Both the position numbers and the translations under genes were made by a program. This document shows positions 21,446-31,168 of a stretch of DNA of 64,000 nt, in pieces. The notes beneath the pieces were generated by a model. That model was not told the origin of the DNA and did no database searches. It was given only the letters and a program-made list of their open reading frames with translations. The stretch comes from Proteus myxofaciens ATCC 19692 (lineage in GTDB: Bacteria > Pseudomonadota > Gammaproteobacteria > Enterobacterales > Enterobacteriaceae). Location: NCBI RefSeq assembly GCF_001654855.1, contig NZ_LXEN01000102.1, forward strand, positions 1 to 64,000, given 5' to 3'. Positions within the stretch are counted from its first letter, which is position 1. The number at the start of each line of letters is the position of its first letter.

Positions 21446-21856
21446 TTAGCGATGCAATTCACCAGCAGCTTCTGGTTGGTAAAGAATTTCTAATACTTTA
21501 ACCTTAGTTTCAAGGCCATTAGGAAGCTTCCAGCTGATTTCATCATTGATAGCCAGCCCTAATAATGCAGCACCCATTGGTGCCATAACAGAAAGCTCTG
21601 TAGCGCTATCTTTCAATGAAGCAGGGTAAACTAAAGTACGTGTACGCTCTTCATTATTTTTTAAATCCATAAAGCGGACTTTGCTATTCATTGTGACAAT
21701 GTTTGCTGGAATTTCAGCAGGTGTAACAATGTCAGCACGATCTAACTCTTCATTCAATGCTTCTGCAATAGGACTATCTGCAAAAGCGGGTTGTTCTAGT
21801 AATGAATCTAAACGTTCTGCATCAAGTTCGTTGATGATAATTGTTGGCTTTGTCAT
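21446..21856 (-). CDS. rnk: Regulator of nucleoside diphosphate kinase Rnk
   Basis: Rnk is a GreA/GreB-like protein that binds RNA polymerase near the secondary channel. It was named for restoring nucleoside diphosphate kinase levels. The 136 residues begin [16 protein letters not shown], matching E. coli Rnk, with an N-terminal helical domain and a C-terminal GreA-type FKBP-like domain ([12 protein letters not shown]). The ATG at 21856 is chosen because GGAG lies nine nt upstream and it gives the conserved N-terminus. It is transcribed alone, after the npr-distal terminator. Confidence 0.95.
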   Translation of the reverse strand: MTKPTIIINELDAERLDSLLEQPAFADSPIAEALNEELDRADIVTPAEIPANIVTMNSKVRFMDLKNNEERTRTLVYPASLKDSATELSVMAPMGAALLGLAINDEISWKLPNGLETKVKVLEILYQPEAAGELHR

Positions 21857-21880
21857 ACCATACTCCAATTTATTCCAATG

Positions 21881-21918
21881 CAAAACAACACCCCCACGGA
21901 TTAGGTGGGGGTGTTGTT
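21881..21918 (-). terminator. Terminator downstream of the rpoN-npr operon
   Basis: A perfect 14-bp inverted repeat (21884-21897 with 21905-21918, GC-rich core CCCCCAC) has a 7-nt loop. On the minus strand it is followed by TTTTG if the last stem bases are counted. It lies between npr and rnk, about 25 nt before the rnk start, and may also shield rnk from upstream transcription. Confidence 0.7.
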
Positions 21919-22030
21919 AAACTCATATATTGATAATAGGCGGTTCTGCATAAAAAAGAAAGGGGCCGTGATCACACTCTCTTTCAACTTCTTTAGTTAA
22001 GAATCGCTAATCTATTGTTTTCTAATATGA

Positions 22031-22303
22031 TTAGTCTTCATCAAAGCCAGACTCAAAGAGCGAAATAATTGCATTAATGGCGTCTATTTCGTCAGAGCCA
22101 GTTGCTTCTATGTCAATATAACTGCCTTGCTCTGAATCTAGCATTAACATTGCTATCACACTATCTGCCTGCGCTTGAACACCTTCATGGTTACGTAAAA
22201 TAACGGTTGATTGAAATGTTTTTACTAAATCAAACAATTTCATTGCCGGTCTCGCATGCATTCCAAGACGATTTTTAATCGCGACTTGTCGATATTGTGT
22301 CAT
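22031..22303 (-). CDS. npr: Phosphocarrier protein NPr (PtsO)
   Basis: NPr is the HPr-like carrier of the nitrogen phosphotransferase system, passing phosphate from PtsP to EIIA-Ntr (PtsN). The 90 residues match the E. coli length. The active-site motif G-M-H-A-R-P contains phosphorylatable His16. It overlaps rapZ by 4 nt and closes the rpoN-hpf-ptsN-rapZ-npr operon. No serine-kinase regulatory function is expected. Identification secure. Confidence 0.97.
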   Translation of the reverse strand: MTQYRQVAIKNRLGMHARPAMKLFDLVKTFQSTVILRNHEGVQAQADSVIAMLMLDSEQGSYIDIEATGSDEIDAINAIISLFESGFDED

Positions 22304-23154
22304 TTGCGTTTTTCGAGAGTTCTATGCCGTGATTGTACGTTTTTTCCTCTAGAGCGGAAATAATCTGCGAGTTGCTCTGCTACATAAACAGAACGATGTT
22401 TCCCCCCTGTACAACCAATAGCGACAGTAAGGTAACTACGGTTATTCGTTTCTAACATCGGTAACCAGAGTTCGAGATAGCTTCTGGTTTGATAAATAAA
22501 ATTGTGTACTTCTGTATGTCTATCTAAAAACGCAGCAACAGGGCGATCAAGGCCTGTCATTGGCCGTAATTTAGGATCCCAATGCGGGTTAGGCAAGAAG
22601 CGTACATCAAAGACATAATCTGCATCAATGGGGATACCATGCTTAAATCCAAAGGATTCAAAAACCATAGTAAGTTCACGCTCACGCTTTCCTAATAAGC
22701 GTGTACGTAACATCTCAGCAAGTTCATGTACTGACATTTCTGATGTGTCAATAATCAGATCGGCACGTGATCGCAATGGCTCTAAGAGATCGCTTTCCGT
22801 ATCTATTGCCATCTCAAGTGAAAGATTTTTAGTTGAGAGAGGGTGTAGACGACGCGTATCGCTATAGCGACGGATCAGCGTATTTCTGTCAGCATCTAAA
22901 AATAAGAGTTGTGGAGAATATTCTGCGGGTAAGCTTTCTAGCGCTTTTTCAAAGATCTCCGGTGACTCTGGCATATTTCGTACATCAATGCTGACTGCGG
23001 CAGCAGAAGCATCACGCTCAGCCAGTGTTTTAGCAAGCTCAGGTAAAAGAATAACAGGTAAGTTATCAACACAATAAAAACCCATGTCTTCAAGTGCACG
23101 CAGCGCGACTGACTTACCTGAACCAGAGCGTCCACTGACTATCATCAGCACCAT
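22300..23154 (-). CDS. rapZ: RNase adapter protein RapZ
   Basis: RapZ binds the sRNAs GlmY and GlmZ and directs RNase E to GlmZ, controlling GlmS and amino-sugar supply. It is a 284-residue protein with a Walker A motif GRSGSGKS at 8-15, and a C-terminal RNA-binding, glucosamine-6-phosphate-sensing domain containing the [12 protein letters not shown] segment and a basic tail ([17 protein letters not shown]). It follows ptsN by 83 nt and overlaps npr. The N-terminal ATGs (22300-strand end at 23154) fit the E. coli start [15 protein letters not shown]. Confidence 0.98.
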   Translation of the reverse strand: MVLMIVSGRSGSGKSVALRALEDMGFYCVDNLPVILLPELAKTLAERDASAAAVSIDVRNMPESPEIFEKALESLPAEYSPQLLFLDADRNTLIRRYSDTRRLHPLSTKNLSLEMAIDTESDLLEPLRSRADLIIDTSEMSVHELAEMLRTRLLGKRERELTMVFESFGFKHGIPIDADYVFDVRFLPNPHWDPKLRPMTGLDRPVAAFLDRHTEVHNFIYQTRSYLELWLPMLETNNRSYLTVAIGCTGGKHRSVYVAEQLADYFRSRGKNVQSRHRTLEKRK

Positions 23155-23237
23155 GAGGTAGCTCCTCTTAATTTCTATTTCCCAGTGATGAATAACATTC
23201 CACTGTATGCTTTCGCTTCCTAATAAACGGGTTAGGT

Positions 23238-23705
23238 TTATTCTGTGACAATCTGATAAAGTTCTTCATCACTTTGTGCGGAGCGTAGTCGGCGACATAA
23301 ATTTTTATCAGCCAACTGTTTTGCAATCAAAGACAGTGTGTGTAAATGTTCCTTACATTGTGTTGCAGGAACGAGTAAAGCGAACAATAAATCGACAGGT
23401 TGATTATCAATAGCGTCGAAGGGAATCGGTTCGCTTAGGTGAAGAAATACGCCAACAACTTTGTCTGTTTCATCACTTTCAATACGCCCATGGGGAATCG
23501 CAAGTCCGCCCCCAATTCCTGTTGTACCCACTTTTTCACGCGTTAATAGCGCTTCAAATATCAATGTTTCCGGCAAATTGAGTTCTTTAGCCGCAAACTC
23601 ACTGATAATCTCTAACGCGCGCTTTTTACTCGTACAATGTACATCATTATGCGTACATGACAGAGAAAGTACGTCGCTAATTTTCATCGTTAAATCGTTG
23701 TTCAT
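23238..23705 (-). CDS. ptsN: Nitrogen PTS enzyme EIIA-Ntr (PtsN)
   Basis: PtsN is the terminal phosphoacceptor of the nitrogen PTS, regulating potassium transport and sensor kinases in its dephospho form. It has 155 residues from the ATG at 23705. The active-site IPHGRIE motif carries His72, and the domain is the mannitol-type EIIA fold ([23 protein letters not shown]). An upstream GTG at 23717 is possible, but the MNND start resembles E. coli. It belongs to the rpoN operon, with a hairpin between it and hpf. Confidence 0.97.
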   Translation of the reverse strand: MNNDLTMKISDVLSLSCTHNDVHCTSKKRALEIISEFAAKELNLPETLIFEALLTREKVGTTGIGGGLAIPHGRIESDETDKVVGVFLHLSEPIPFDAIDNQPVDLLFALLVPATQCKEHLHTLSLIAKQLADKNLCRRLRSAQSDEELYQIVTE

Positions 23706-23727
23706 TATCTTATTCACTTAGACCAGC

Positions 23728-23759
23728 AAACCAGATGCCACGGTTGTGACATCTGGTTT
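23728..23759 (-). other. Hairpin in the hpf-ptsN spacer
   Basis: A 10-bp perfect stem (AAACCAGATG/CATCTGGTTT) continues, after a one-base mismatch, into a 3-bp inner stem. On the minus strand it precedes ptsN by about 23 nt and is trailed by only TTTG. It could be a partial terminator, an RNA-processing site or a structure affecting ptsN translation. Confidence 0.5.
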
Positions 23760-23853
23760 CTTTGTTACTGCGTTAATTAGGCTAATGGCAAACGTAGCGT
23801 AGATAACGCAGTAACATCGCCGATTATATTCCCATTTTTCAATGAGAAATGAA

Positions 23854-24141
23854 TTAATGTTGTCTCAGTTTATCTTTATGTTTGGTTAATTGACGAGCCA
23901 GTTTATCCATTAAGCCATCAATGGCTGCGTACATATCTTCAGCTTCCGCTGAAGCATGAAGTTCACCGCCATTAACTTGAATTGTCGCTTCTGCGATTTT
24001 TGTCACTTTTTCGACTTTCAGGATAACTTGAACGTTATTAATCTTGTCAAAGAACTGAGGTAATTTTGCGCTTTTTGCTTTGACGGTATCACGCAGTGCA
24101 TCAGTTAATTCGATATTATGACCAGTGATTTGAAGTTCCAT
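23854..24141 (-). CDS. hpf: Ribosome hibernation promoting factor HPF
   Basis: HPF binds the 30S decoding region and stabilises 100S ribosome dimers in stationary phase. The 95 residues match the short enterobacterial HPF. The start at 24141 (MELQITGHN, with GAAGGAAG upstream) is preferred to the in-frame ATG at 24168, which would overlap rpoN. The conserved VNGGELHASAEAEDMYAAIDGL segment and lysine-rich tail are present. It lies 23 nt downstream of rpoN. Confidence 0.97.
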   Translation of the reverse strand: MELQITGHNIELTDALRDTVKAKSAKLPQFFDKINNVQVILKVEKVTKIAEATIQVNGGELHASAEAEDMYAAIDGLMDKLARQLTKHKDKLRQH

Positions 24142-24164
24142 AGTGTCTTCCTTCTCAATTATGC

Positions 24165-25643
24165 TCAAACCAACTCTTTACGTTGGTTTGAAGGCGGGAT
24201 GGATAATGACTCTCTATATTTCGCAACAGTGCGTCGAGCAACTTGTATACCAAGCTCTGCGAGCATATTTGCCAGTTTACTATCACTGAGTGGTTTCGCT
24301 GGGTTTTCTGCTGCGATAAGTTTTTTCACTAAAGCACGAATTGCTGTTGAAGAGGCTTCGCCTCCGCTATCAGTATTCACATGGCTAGAGAAAAAATACT
24401 TCAATTCGAAAATTCCTCTTGGGCAATGCAAAAATTTTTGCGTTGTCACTCGAGAGATGGTGGATTCATGCATTTCTACTTGTTCTGCAATATCAGCGAG
24501 AACAAGTGGTTTCATGTGCTCTTCACCTAATTCGAAAAATGTCTGCTGTGTATCAACAATGCAATGAGCGACTTTTAATAATGTCTCATTACGGCTTTCT
24601 AAACTTTTTATCAGCCATTTAGCTTCTTGTAAATTATCACGAATAAATTTTCCGTCACTTTCATTTTTTGTTGATTGACCTAATGCTGCATAAGTCTCAT
24701 TTATTCGCAAGCGAGGAATGCTATCTGTATTTAACTCAACTTGCCAGTGATCGCCTGATTTTTTTACCAGTACATCAGGAATAACATATTCTGACTCGCC
24801 TGTATCGATATTTAAGCCAGGCTTTGGATCTAGAGATTGGATTATCTCAATCACTGATTTTAGCGTCTCTTCTCGTAACTTTGTTTGACGCATTAATTGG
24901 CGAAAATCACGATTACCTAATAAGGCTAAATGGTGCTCAATAACAAGCTGAGTTTCTTTAATAAACGGCGTTTCTTTTGAAAAAGTAGAAAGCTGAATCA
25001 ATAGACACTCTTTTAAGTCGCGAGCTGCGACACCAACAGGATCAAATCGTTGAATTCGCTTTAAAACGGCTTCAACTTCATCAAGCTCTAACTCATCATC
25101 GCCCATTCCAGCAAGAATGTCATCTGTTGATATCGTTAAATAACCCGTTTCATCAACAGCATCAATAATACTGATAGCGATTGCTCTATCGATATCTGAA
25201 AATGGCGTTAGTTCTGCTTGCCAAGTAAGATAATCTTGTAATGATGCAGTCGTTTCACCTTGATAAAGAGGGAGCTCATCATCACCATAATCACTACTTG
25301 TACCCGAGGGTGTACCTGCGGTGTAAAGTTCTTCCCATTGAGTATCTAATGGGAGATCGTCAGAAATCTCTTTTTGCTCTAAGGCATCAAGAGTATCAAT
25401 TTCTTCGTGCTCACTTTCACTTTGATTTTCAGTGACCGAATCAAGAGAGTTATCTGCATGAACATCATCGGCTTGAGTATTTTCTAATTCGTCTTCTTGT
25501 TCTAAAAGAGGGTTAGATTCAAGAGCTTGTTGAATTTCTTGTTGTAGTTCAAGCGTAGAAAGTTGCAACAAACGAATAGCCTGTTGTAGCTGTGGCGTCA
25601 TCGCCAGTTGCTGACTAAGACGAAGTTGCAGACTTTGTTTCAT
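24165..25643 (-). CDS. rpoN: RNA polymerase sigma-54 factor RpoN
   Basis: Sigma-54 directs transcription of nitrogen-assimilation and other enhancer-dependent genes. The 492 residues comprise the Gln-rich region I ([23 protein letters not shown]), a long acidic region II (about 50-115), the core-binding domain, and the C-terminal DNA-binding part ending with the RpoN box [10 protein letters not shown]. It follows lptB by 66 nt, as in E. coli. No missing domain is seen. PtsN and NPr, encoded just downstream, link it to nitrogen signalling. Confidence 0.98.
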   Translation of the reverse strand: MKQSLQLRLSQQLAMTPQLQQAIRLLQLSTLELQQEIQQALESNPLLEQEDELENTQADDVHADNSLDSVTENQSESEHEEIDTLDALEQKEISDDLPLDTQWEELYTAGTPSGTSSDYGDDELPLYQGETTASLQDYLTWQAELTPFSDIDRAIAISIIDAVDETGYLTISTDDILAGMGDDELELDEVEAVLKRIQRFDPVGVAARDLKECLLIQLSTFSKETPFIKETQLVIEHHLALLGNRDFRQLMRQTKLREETLKSVIEIIQSLDPKPGLNIDTGESEYVIPDVLVKKSGDHWQVELNTDSIPRLRINETYAALGQSTKNESDGKFIRDNLQEAKWLIKSLESRNETLLKVAHCIVDTQQTFFELGEEHMKPLVLADIAEQVEMHESTISRVTTQKFLHCPRGIFELKYFFSSHVNTDSGGEASSTAIRALVKKLIAAENPAKPLSDSKLANMLAELGIQVARRTVAKYRESLSIPPSNQRKELV

Positions 25644-25709
25644 AGTAATGCGATAAACCCTTTTAAACAGTCATCCATGAGATATAAAACATGTTGATAC
25701 TGACAGTGA

Positions 25710-26435
25710 CTACAAACGGAAATCTTCACCTAAATAAACACGTTTAACTTGTTCATTCTCTAAAATTTCTTCAGGAGAACCATGAGCAATAAGATGGCCT
25801 TGGCTGACAATATAGGCTCGTTCACACACATCTAAAGTTTCACGAACGTTATGATCTGTAATAAGAACACCTAAGCCATAATCTCGTAAATGTTGGATAA
25901 TTTTTTTAATATCTAATACTGATATTGGGTCAACCCCAGCAAAAGGCTCATCTAATAGAATAAATTTAGGATTAGCTGCAAGTGCACGCGCAATTTCAAC
26001 ACGACGACGTTCACCACCTGATAATGATTGACCTAAGCTATTACGTAAGTGGCTAACGTTAAACTCTTCAAGAAGTTCTTCAGCGCGATCTTTACGTTGT
26101 TCTGCGGTCAAATCATGGCGAATTTCTAAGATACCCATGATGTTGTCATACACACTCAAACGCCTAAAAATCGAGGCTTCTTGAGGAAGATAGCCAATAC
26201 CTTTGCGTGCACGCTCATGTAACGGTAACAGGGTAATATCTTCATTATCAATAGTAATACTACCCGCATCACGAGCAACGATACCTACCACCATATAGAA
26301 TGTCGTAGTTTTACCAGCACCATTAGGCCCAAGTAAGCCGACTATTTCGCCTGAATTAACTTCAAGGCTAACATCACCGACAACGGTACGGCCTTTGTAT
26401 GCTTTTGCTAAATGTTCAGCTTTTAACAGTGCCAT
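25710..26435 (-). CDS. lptB: LPS export ABC transporter ATPase LptB
   Basis: LptB is the cytoplasmic ATPase dimer that powers extraction of lipopolysaccharide from the inner membrane by LptFG. In its 241 residues lie Walker [10 protein letters not shown] (about 37-45), the Q-loop [13 protein letters not shown], the signature LSGGERRR, Walker [14 protein letters not shown], and the switch His in ITDHNVRE. It starts 6 nt after lptA. Identification secure. Confidence 0.99.
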   Translation of the reverse strand: MALLKAEHLAKAYKGRTVVGDVSLEVNSGEIVGLLGPNGAGKTTTFYMVVGIVARDAGSITIDNEDITLLPLHERARKGIGYLPQEASIFRRLSVYDNIMGILEIRHDLTAEQRKDRAEELLEEFNVSHLRNSLGQSLSGGERRRVEIARALAANPKFILLDEPFAGVDPISVLDIKKIIQHLRDYGLGVLITDHNVRETLDVCERAYIVSQGHLIAHGSPEEILENEQVKRVYLGEDFRL

Positions 26436-26441
26436 AAAGTG

Positions 26442-26987
26442 TTACTTACCTTTGTTGTTAGCACCAGGACCTTTCTCTTGCAACTGAGAAGGTAGTAAAA
26501 CAGTGGTAACTTGATTACCTTTGCTACTAAATGCTTCCATTTGCTGAGTGGGTACTTGGTAGATGATTTTATCACCAGAGATATTGCTATCTAATTGTTC
26601 AAGATAGGCTTTACCTGTGAGAGTCACTAGCTCTTTATCCATTTCATAAGTCATTTTATCGCCATGACCTTTGATTGGTTTGCCATCATCTTGTAACTGG
26701 TAGAAAGTCACTGGATTACCAAATGCCTCTACCACCATTTTTTTTGAATCACCACCAGGGCGAGTCACAACAACTTTATCTGCGCGAATATCAATAGAAC
26801 CTTGTTTTACCACAACATTTTTAGTAAATGTTGTAATGTTCTTTTCAAGGTTAAGTGACTGAGTCTCAGAGTTGACAACAATAGGTTGCTTTGTGTCATC
26901 TTTAAGCGCCATAACGGGTACACTTATAGTAAATAATGCACCGACAATCAGTGTATTACGGATTTTTTGATTCATAAGGGATCTCAT
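26442..26987 (-). CDS. lptA: LPS transport periplasmic bridge protein LptA
   Basis: LptA is a periplasmic beta-jellyroll protein forming the bridge that carries LPS from LptC to LptD. The signal peptide spans about residues 1-31 (hydrophobic TLIVGALFTISVPV, cleavage after VMA). The OstA-like domain follows (VVVTRPGGDSKKM, GDKMTYEM). It has 181 residues from the ATG at 26987; a second ATG at 26975 is equally possible. From the first ATG it overlaps the lptC 3' end by 32 nt, indicating translational coupling. The C-terminus is Lys/Asn-rich. Confidence 0.97.
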   Translation of the reverse strand: MRSLMNQKIRNTLIVGALFTISVPVMALKDDTKQPIVVNSETQSLNLEKNITTFTKNVVVKQGSIDIRADKVVVTRPGGDSKKMVVEAFGNPVTFYQLQDDGKPIKGHGDKMTYEMDKELVTLTGKAYLEQLDSNISGDKIIYQVPTQQMEAFSSKGNQVTTVLLPSQLQEKGPGANNKGK

Positions 26988-27534
26988 AATAGGTGTTCAC
27001 CTGCTCAATCAGCTCTGCTTGTTTTTCTCGCAGATTGCCTCGCATTTTTAAGCCGACTGATTTCAGTCCGACGCCGATAATAGTCACTTCATCATCAGAG
27101 GAAACATCCTGTGTATCCAGATTAGCGATGGCATTTTCGGTACTGATCCGTTGTAACTGTGAATCAGCCGTTAAACTATCAATTTGCACATCACCATAAA
27201 GATAAAGCATTTTACTGTTTGTTAGCTTGGCTTTATTTGCGCGAACAGTCCATGTTGCTTCTCCTGTTGTCGAATATGTCGTTAAAACAGGGTTAGTAAA
27301 CCAAGTAAACTTTTGTTGAGCGTAGTTTTTTACATCATCAGCAACAAGTTTATATCCTAGTATACCAGTTGGCTCATAAACAAAGGACACCGAAGATTTT
27401 GATTGATAAGTTGGCTGACCATCGTCAACAATTTTACCGTCATCAAATTCAGTGTTATTAGTGTAGTTCCAACCAATGAGTCCAAGGACAATAATGGCAA
27501 GAAACAGGGTGAACCAAGCTTTTAATTTATTCAT
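26956..27534 (-). CDS. lptC: LPS export system protein LptC
   Basis: LptC is a bitopic inner-membrane protein that receives LPS from LptB2FG and hands it to LptA. It has 192 residues with one N-terminal helix (about 7-23, WFTLFLAIIVLGLIGW) and a periplasmic OstA-like beta domain (LTNSKMLYLYGDVQIDS). The gene follows kdsC by 16 nt and overlaps lptA, the usual kdsC-lptC-lptA-lptB order. Identification secure. Confidence 0.97.
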   Translation of the reverse strand: MNKLKAWFTLFLAIIVLGLIGWNYTNNTEFDDGKIVDDGQPTYQSKSSVSFVYEPTGILGYKLVADDVKNYAQQKFTWFTNPVLTTYSTTGEATWTVRANKAKLTNSKMLYLYGDVQIDSLTADSQLQRISTENAIANLDTQDVSSDDEVTIIGVGLKSVGLKMRGNLREKQAELIEQVNTYYEIPYESKNP

Positions 27535-27550
27535 TCTGTATCGTTACACG

Positions 27551-28108
27551 TTAAATCGACAGACCTTTAGCTTCTTCAAGTAAACCTTGTGCTAAAAGTA
27601 TTAAATCGCATAATTCTCGTACTGCGCCACGACCACCCGCAATGCGAGTGACATAATCAGCACGAGGAGTGAGTAATGGATGCGCATCAGCGACTGCAAC
27701 CGAAAGCCCGACTTTTTCCATTACAGGTAAATCGATAAGGTCATCCCCAATATAAGCAGTTTGTTCCGGTTTAAGGGTTAGTGTATCTAACAGTTGTTGA
27801 TACGCCAAAAGCTTATTATGCTGTCCTTGGTAAAGATATGTAATTCCCAGAGTTTTTGCACGATCTTCTAACAGTTTAGATTGGCGACCTGTAATAATAG
27901 CGACCTCAATACCTGATGTCAGTAAACAACGAATACCATAGCCATCACGAACATTAAAGGCTTTTAGCTCTTCGCCATTATTACCCATATAAATTAATCC
28001 GTCAGACATCACACCATCAACATCACAAATCAGCAATTGGATTTTTTCTGCTTTTTTAATCATATTTTCGCTGACAGGGCCGTAGTACGTCTCTATGACT
28101 GTATTCAT
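27551..28108 (-). CDS. kdsC: 3-deoxy-D-manno-octulosonate-8-phosphate phosphatase KdsC
   Basis: KdsC removes phosphate from Kdo-8-phosphate to give Kdo for the LPS inner core. It is a HAD-superfamily phosphatase of 185 residues with the nucleophile motif CDVDGVMSDG, motif II IITGRQS, and motif IV IGDDLIDLPVM. The ATG at 28108 (AAGGAT just upstream) is chosen over an ATG at 28165 that would lie inside kdsD. The cap is small, as for the tetrameric C0 subfamily. Confidence 0.97.
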   Translation of the reverse strand: MNTVIETYYGPVSENMIKKAEKIQLLICDVDGVMSDGLIYMGNNGEELKAFNVRDGYGIRCLLTSGIEVAIITGRQSKLLEDRAKTLGITYLYQGQHNKLLAYQQLLDTLTLKPEQTAYIGDDLIDLPVMEKVGLSVAVADAHPLLTPRADYVTRIAGGRGAVRELCDLILLAQGLLEEAKGLSI

Positions 28109-28136
28109 TTTTATCCTTAAATAGGTGATAATAAGC

Positions 28137-29111
28137 TTACACAACGCCTGCTTGTAATAAATCATGCATATGTAAAACGCCTAATAGAGTATCACTATCT
28201 TGCTCTGTCACTAAGAGTGATGTGATATGTTTGGCTTGCATTAGATTTAGTGCTTCAACCGCTAAACAATCAGGACGAATACGAATAGCGCCTTTTGTCA
28301 TGACATCTGAGATTTTGGCGTTATTTAAATCAATGCCCAAATCAAATATACGGCGCAAATCACCGTCAGTAAAAATGCCGTTAATCAACATATTATCATC
28401 ACAAATAACAGTCATACCTAATTTTTTACGTGTTATTTCAACAAGTGCTTCGCGTAATGTGGCATCTTTTGTAACTCTAGGGATATCATTATTCGTATTC
28501 ATTAAGTCGCTGACATGCAAAAGTAATTTTTTACCTAAAGCGCCTCCAGGGTGGGAAAGGGCAAAATCTTCAGCAGTAAAACCTCTTGCTCGTAATAATG
28601 CGATAGCTAATGCATCTCCCATGACTAATGTAGCTGTTGTGCTTGTTGTTGGCGCAAGCCCTAAAGGACACGCTTCTTTTGGTACTTTTATACAAAGATG
28701 AATATCTGCGGCTTTTCCCATCGTGCTTTGTTCACTGCGAGTCATGCAAATTAACACAATTTGTTTGCGTTTAAGCACAGGAATAAGGGTTAAGATTTCG
28801 CTAGCTTCACCGGAGTTTGATATTGCTAAAACAATATCTTTTTCTGTGACCATACCTAAATCACCATGGCTTGCTTCACCAGGATGTACAAAAAAAGAAG
28901 GTGTTCCTGTGCTGGCAAATGTTGCTGCAATTTTATGGCCAATATGTCCTGACTTTCCCATTCCCATCACGATGACTCTGCCTTGGCAGTGAAATATTTT
29001 TTGACAGGCTTGAGAAAAATCTTCATTGATATATTGCTCTAATTCGGCTAACCCTTCACGTTCAATATGGAGAACCTTTTTACCTGCTTGCTGGAAATCA
29101 AACTCGGTCAT
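28137..29111 (-). CDS. kdsD: D-arabinose 5-phosphate isomerase KdsD
   Basis: KdsD interconverts ribulose-5-phosphate and arabinose-5-phosphate, the first step of Kdo synthesis. The 324-residue protein has an N-terminal SIS domain (VIVMGMGKSGHIGHKIAATFAST; FFVHPGEASHGDLGM) followed by two CBS domains (from about residue 205). The tail is like E. coli KdsD. The order yrbG-kdsD-kdsC-lptC is conserved, with 28 nt to kdsC. Identification secure. Confidence 0.97.
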   Translation of the reverse strand: MTEFDFQQAGKKVLHIEREGLAELEQYINEDFSQACQKIFHCQGRVIVMGMGKSGHIGHKIAATFASTGTPSFFVHPGEASHGDLGMVTEKDIVLAISNSGEASEILTLIPVLKRKQIVLICMTRSEQSTMGKAADIHLCIKVPKEACPLGLAPTTSTTATLVMGDALAIALLRARGFTAEDFALSHPGGALGKKLLLHVSDLMNTNNDIPRVTKDATLREALVEITRKKLGMTVICDDNMLINGIFTDGDLRRIFDLGIDLNNAKISDVMTKGAIRIRPDCLAVEALNLMQAKHITSLLVTEQDSDTLLGVLHMHDLLQAGVV

Positions 29112-29129
29112 TTTTTTGTACCATTTATT

Positions 29130-30110
29130 TTAGGTTAAGAGAGAATGTGCGATGCACAACACCGTAATATAAACAATAAAGCAAACTAATAAGAATATCC
29201 CTTTTCCTCGATTAAGACGTTGTTTTTGTCCTAATGAAAAGAGTGAGAAAAGTAAACTAGCGATACCCAATATCGCGAAACTAAAATAGAACGCCTTTAA
29301 GTTTAAGGTGCTTGGTGAGAATAATGCGGGCATGCCTAGCACAAATGTCAGGTTGAAAATATTAGCACCAATAATATTACCTAATGCTAACTCATTTTCT
29401 CTCCTGAGTGCTGCAACAATTGTGGTTGCAAGCTCCGGTAAGCTAGTCCCGATTGATAGCAATGTTAAGCCGACAAAAAGCCCGCTAATATGATACTGTT
29501 GCATTAAAACAAAAACGTTATCAATCACCATTCTTGTGGCAACAGGGATGATAAGTAGAGCAATAACGACCCAAAAAAGGGCAACAGAGTTACGAGGATT
29601 AGTTTGTAACTCAACGCGAGTTAACGTTTGTAAAGGAAGAACATGACGCTCTTGGTTTAGCGTTTTATGCATTGTTTTTATCATTAAGAAGATAGAGGCA
29701 AACCCAATGAAAAAGAGCAAAATACCCTCTCTTAATCCTAAATTCCCACTTGAGAGTAAAACAGCCACCAGCATGATGACTATAATCATTAAAGGTAGCT
29801 CTTTTTTAAGTACAGCGGATTGGATATTCATGGGATAAATCATCGAACCAATTCCTGCGATCAGCAGTAGATTAGTCAATGTTGAACCAATTGCTGTACC
29901 AATAGCGATATCAGGCAAATTATGCACTGATGCATCCGCTGAGACAAAAAGTTCAGGTAATGATGTGCCTGTACCTACAATTAAAATACCAATGACAGCG
30001 GGTGGTATTTTTAATGATTGCGCAAAAATACTAGCACCATAGACTAATCTGTCTGACGCATAGACTAGTAACATCAACCCAAAAATTAACAGAGACAAAG
30101 TTAGCAACAT
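29130..30110 (-). CDS. yrbG: YrbG-type calcium/sodium antiporter (CaCA family)
   Basis: This inner-membrane cation exchanger of the K-dependent Na/Ca family has about 326 residues and roughly ten helices. Its two inverted repeat halves each contain an alpha motif: GTGTSLPELFVSADAS in the first and IGTSLPELATTIVAALR in the second, the Ca/Na-binding segments with conserved Glu. The start at 30110 gives the short E. coli-like N-terminus; the in-frame ATG at 30161 is unsupported. It leads the kds-lpt-rpoN cluster and is divergent from mlaF. Confidence 0.94.
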   Translation of the reverse strand: MLLTLSLLIFGLMLLVYASDRLVYGASIFAQSLKIPPAVIGILIVGTGTSLPELFVSADASVHNLPDIAIGTAIGSTLTNLLLIAGIGSMIYPMNIQSAVLKKELPLMIIVIMLVAVLLSSGNLGLREGILLFFIGFASIFLMIKTMHKTLNQERHVLPLQTLTRVELQTNPRNSVALFWVVIALLIIPVATRMVIDNVFVLMQQYHISGLFVGLTLLSIGTSLPELATTIVAALRRENELALGNIIGANIFNLTFVLGMPALFSPSTLNLKAFYFSFAILGIASLLFSLFSLGQKQRLNRGKGIFLLVCFIVYITVLCIAHSLLT

Positions 30111-30352
30111 GCCATTAGTTTTCCAAAAATAAGCGAAAGATAAAGCAAACCAGTAAGACAAGGGCTGATAACAAACATAATTGTCAAAAGGTTTTTACTC
30201 ATCCGCCATATTTTGACGAGCTGCGCACGAAAAGTAAAATTAACAGCGCAATAAATTGCTAAATAATGGTGATTTCTTTGTAACATAGATAACGAACTGC
30301 CAAAATAGTATAAAAATTCATTTATACAGACAGGCTTGAGGATGTTTTATTC

Positions 30353-31168
30353 ATGAACGCACAATCTGATAATGTAATTGAAGTGCGCAATATGAACTTT
30401 ACTCGAGGTAACCGAAGTATCTTCTCAGAGATAAATCTGGTTGTACCAAGAGGGAAAGTGACCGCAATTATGGGGCCATCAGGGATAGGTAAAACAACCT
30501 TGTTACGCCTAATTGGAGGCCAAATTCTGCCTGATAGTGGTGAAATTTGGTTTGATGGCGATAATATTCCTGCGTTATCTCGTTCTGCGCTGTACCACGC
30601 AAGAAAGAAAATGAGTATGCTTTTTCAATCAGGCGCGCTTTTTACTGATATGAATGTGTTTGAAAATGTGGCATTTCCATTAAGAGAGCATACAAATTTA
30701 CCGGAATCATTAATCCATACAACAGTGATGATGAAATTAGAGGCGGTAGGTTTACGGGGGGCTGCAAAATTGATGCCTTCTGAATTATCAGGTGGTATGG
30801 CACGCAGAGCCGCATTAGCAAGAGCGATAGCACTTGATCCTGAATTGATTTTGTTTGATGAGCCATTTGTTGGGCAAGACCCAATTACGATGGGAGTCCT
30901 CGTTAAGCTCATTGATGAGTTAAATCATGCACTAGGTGTGACCTGTGTAGTTGTTTCTCATGATGTACCCGAAGTGCTTAGTATTGCAGATTATGCATAT
31001 ATTATTGCAGAGCAAAAAGTGATTGCTCAAGGAAGTGCAAAAGCGTTAGAGGAAAACACAGATAAACAGGTAAGACAGTTTTTAGATGGTATTGCTGATG
31101 GGCCTGTGCCTTTCCGTTTTCCTGCTGGCGATTATCAGGATGATCTACTAGGACGAGGAAATGAGTAA
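30353..31168 (+). CDS. mlaF: Phospholipid ABC transporter ATPase MlaF
   Basis: MlaF is the ATPase of the MlaFEDB complex, which maintains outer-membrane lipid asymmetry. It has 271 residues, with Walker A GPSGIGKTT, signature LSGGMARRAALARA, Walker B LILFDEPFVGQDP, and H-loop VVSHDV. It is the first gene of mlaFEDCB and its stop codon immediately precedes the mlaE GTG. Identification secure by family and operon. Confidence 0.98.
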   Translation: MNAQSDNVIEVRNMNFTRGNRSIFSEINLVVPRGKVTAIMGPSGIGKTTLLRLIGGQILPDSGEIWFDGDNIPALSRSALYHARKKMSMLFQSGALFTDMNVFENVAFPLREHTNLPESLIHTTVMMKLEAVGLRGAAKLMPSELSGGMARRAALARAIALDPELILFDEPFVGQDPITMGVLVKLIDELNHALGVTCVVVSHDVPEVLSIADYAYIIAEQKVIAQGSAKALEENTDKQVRQFLDGIADGPVPFRFPAGDYQDDLLGRGNE

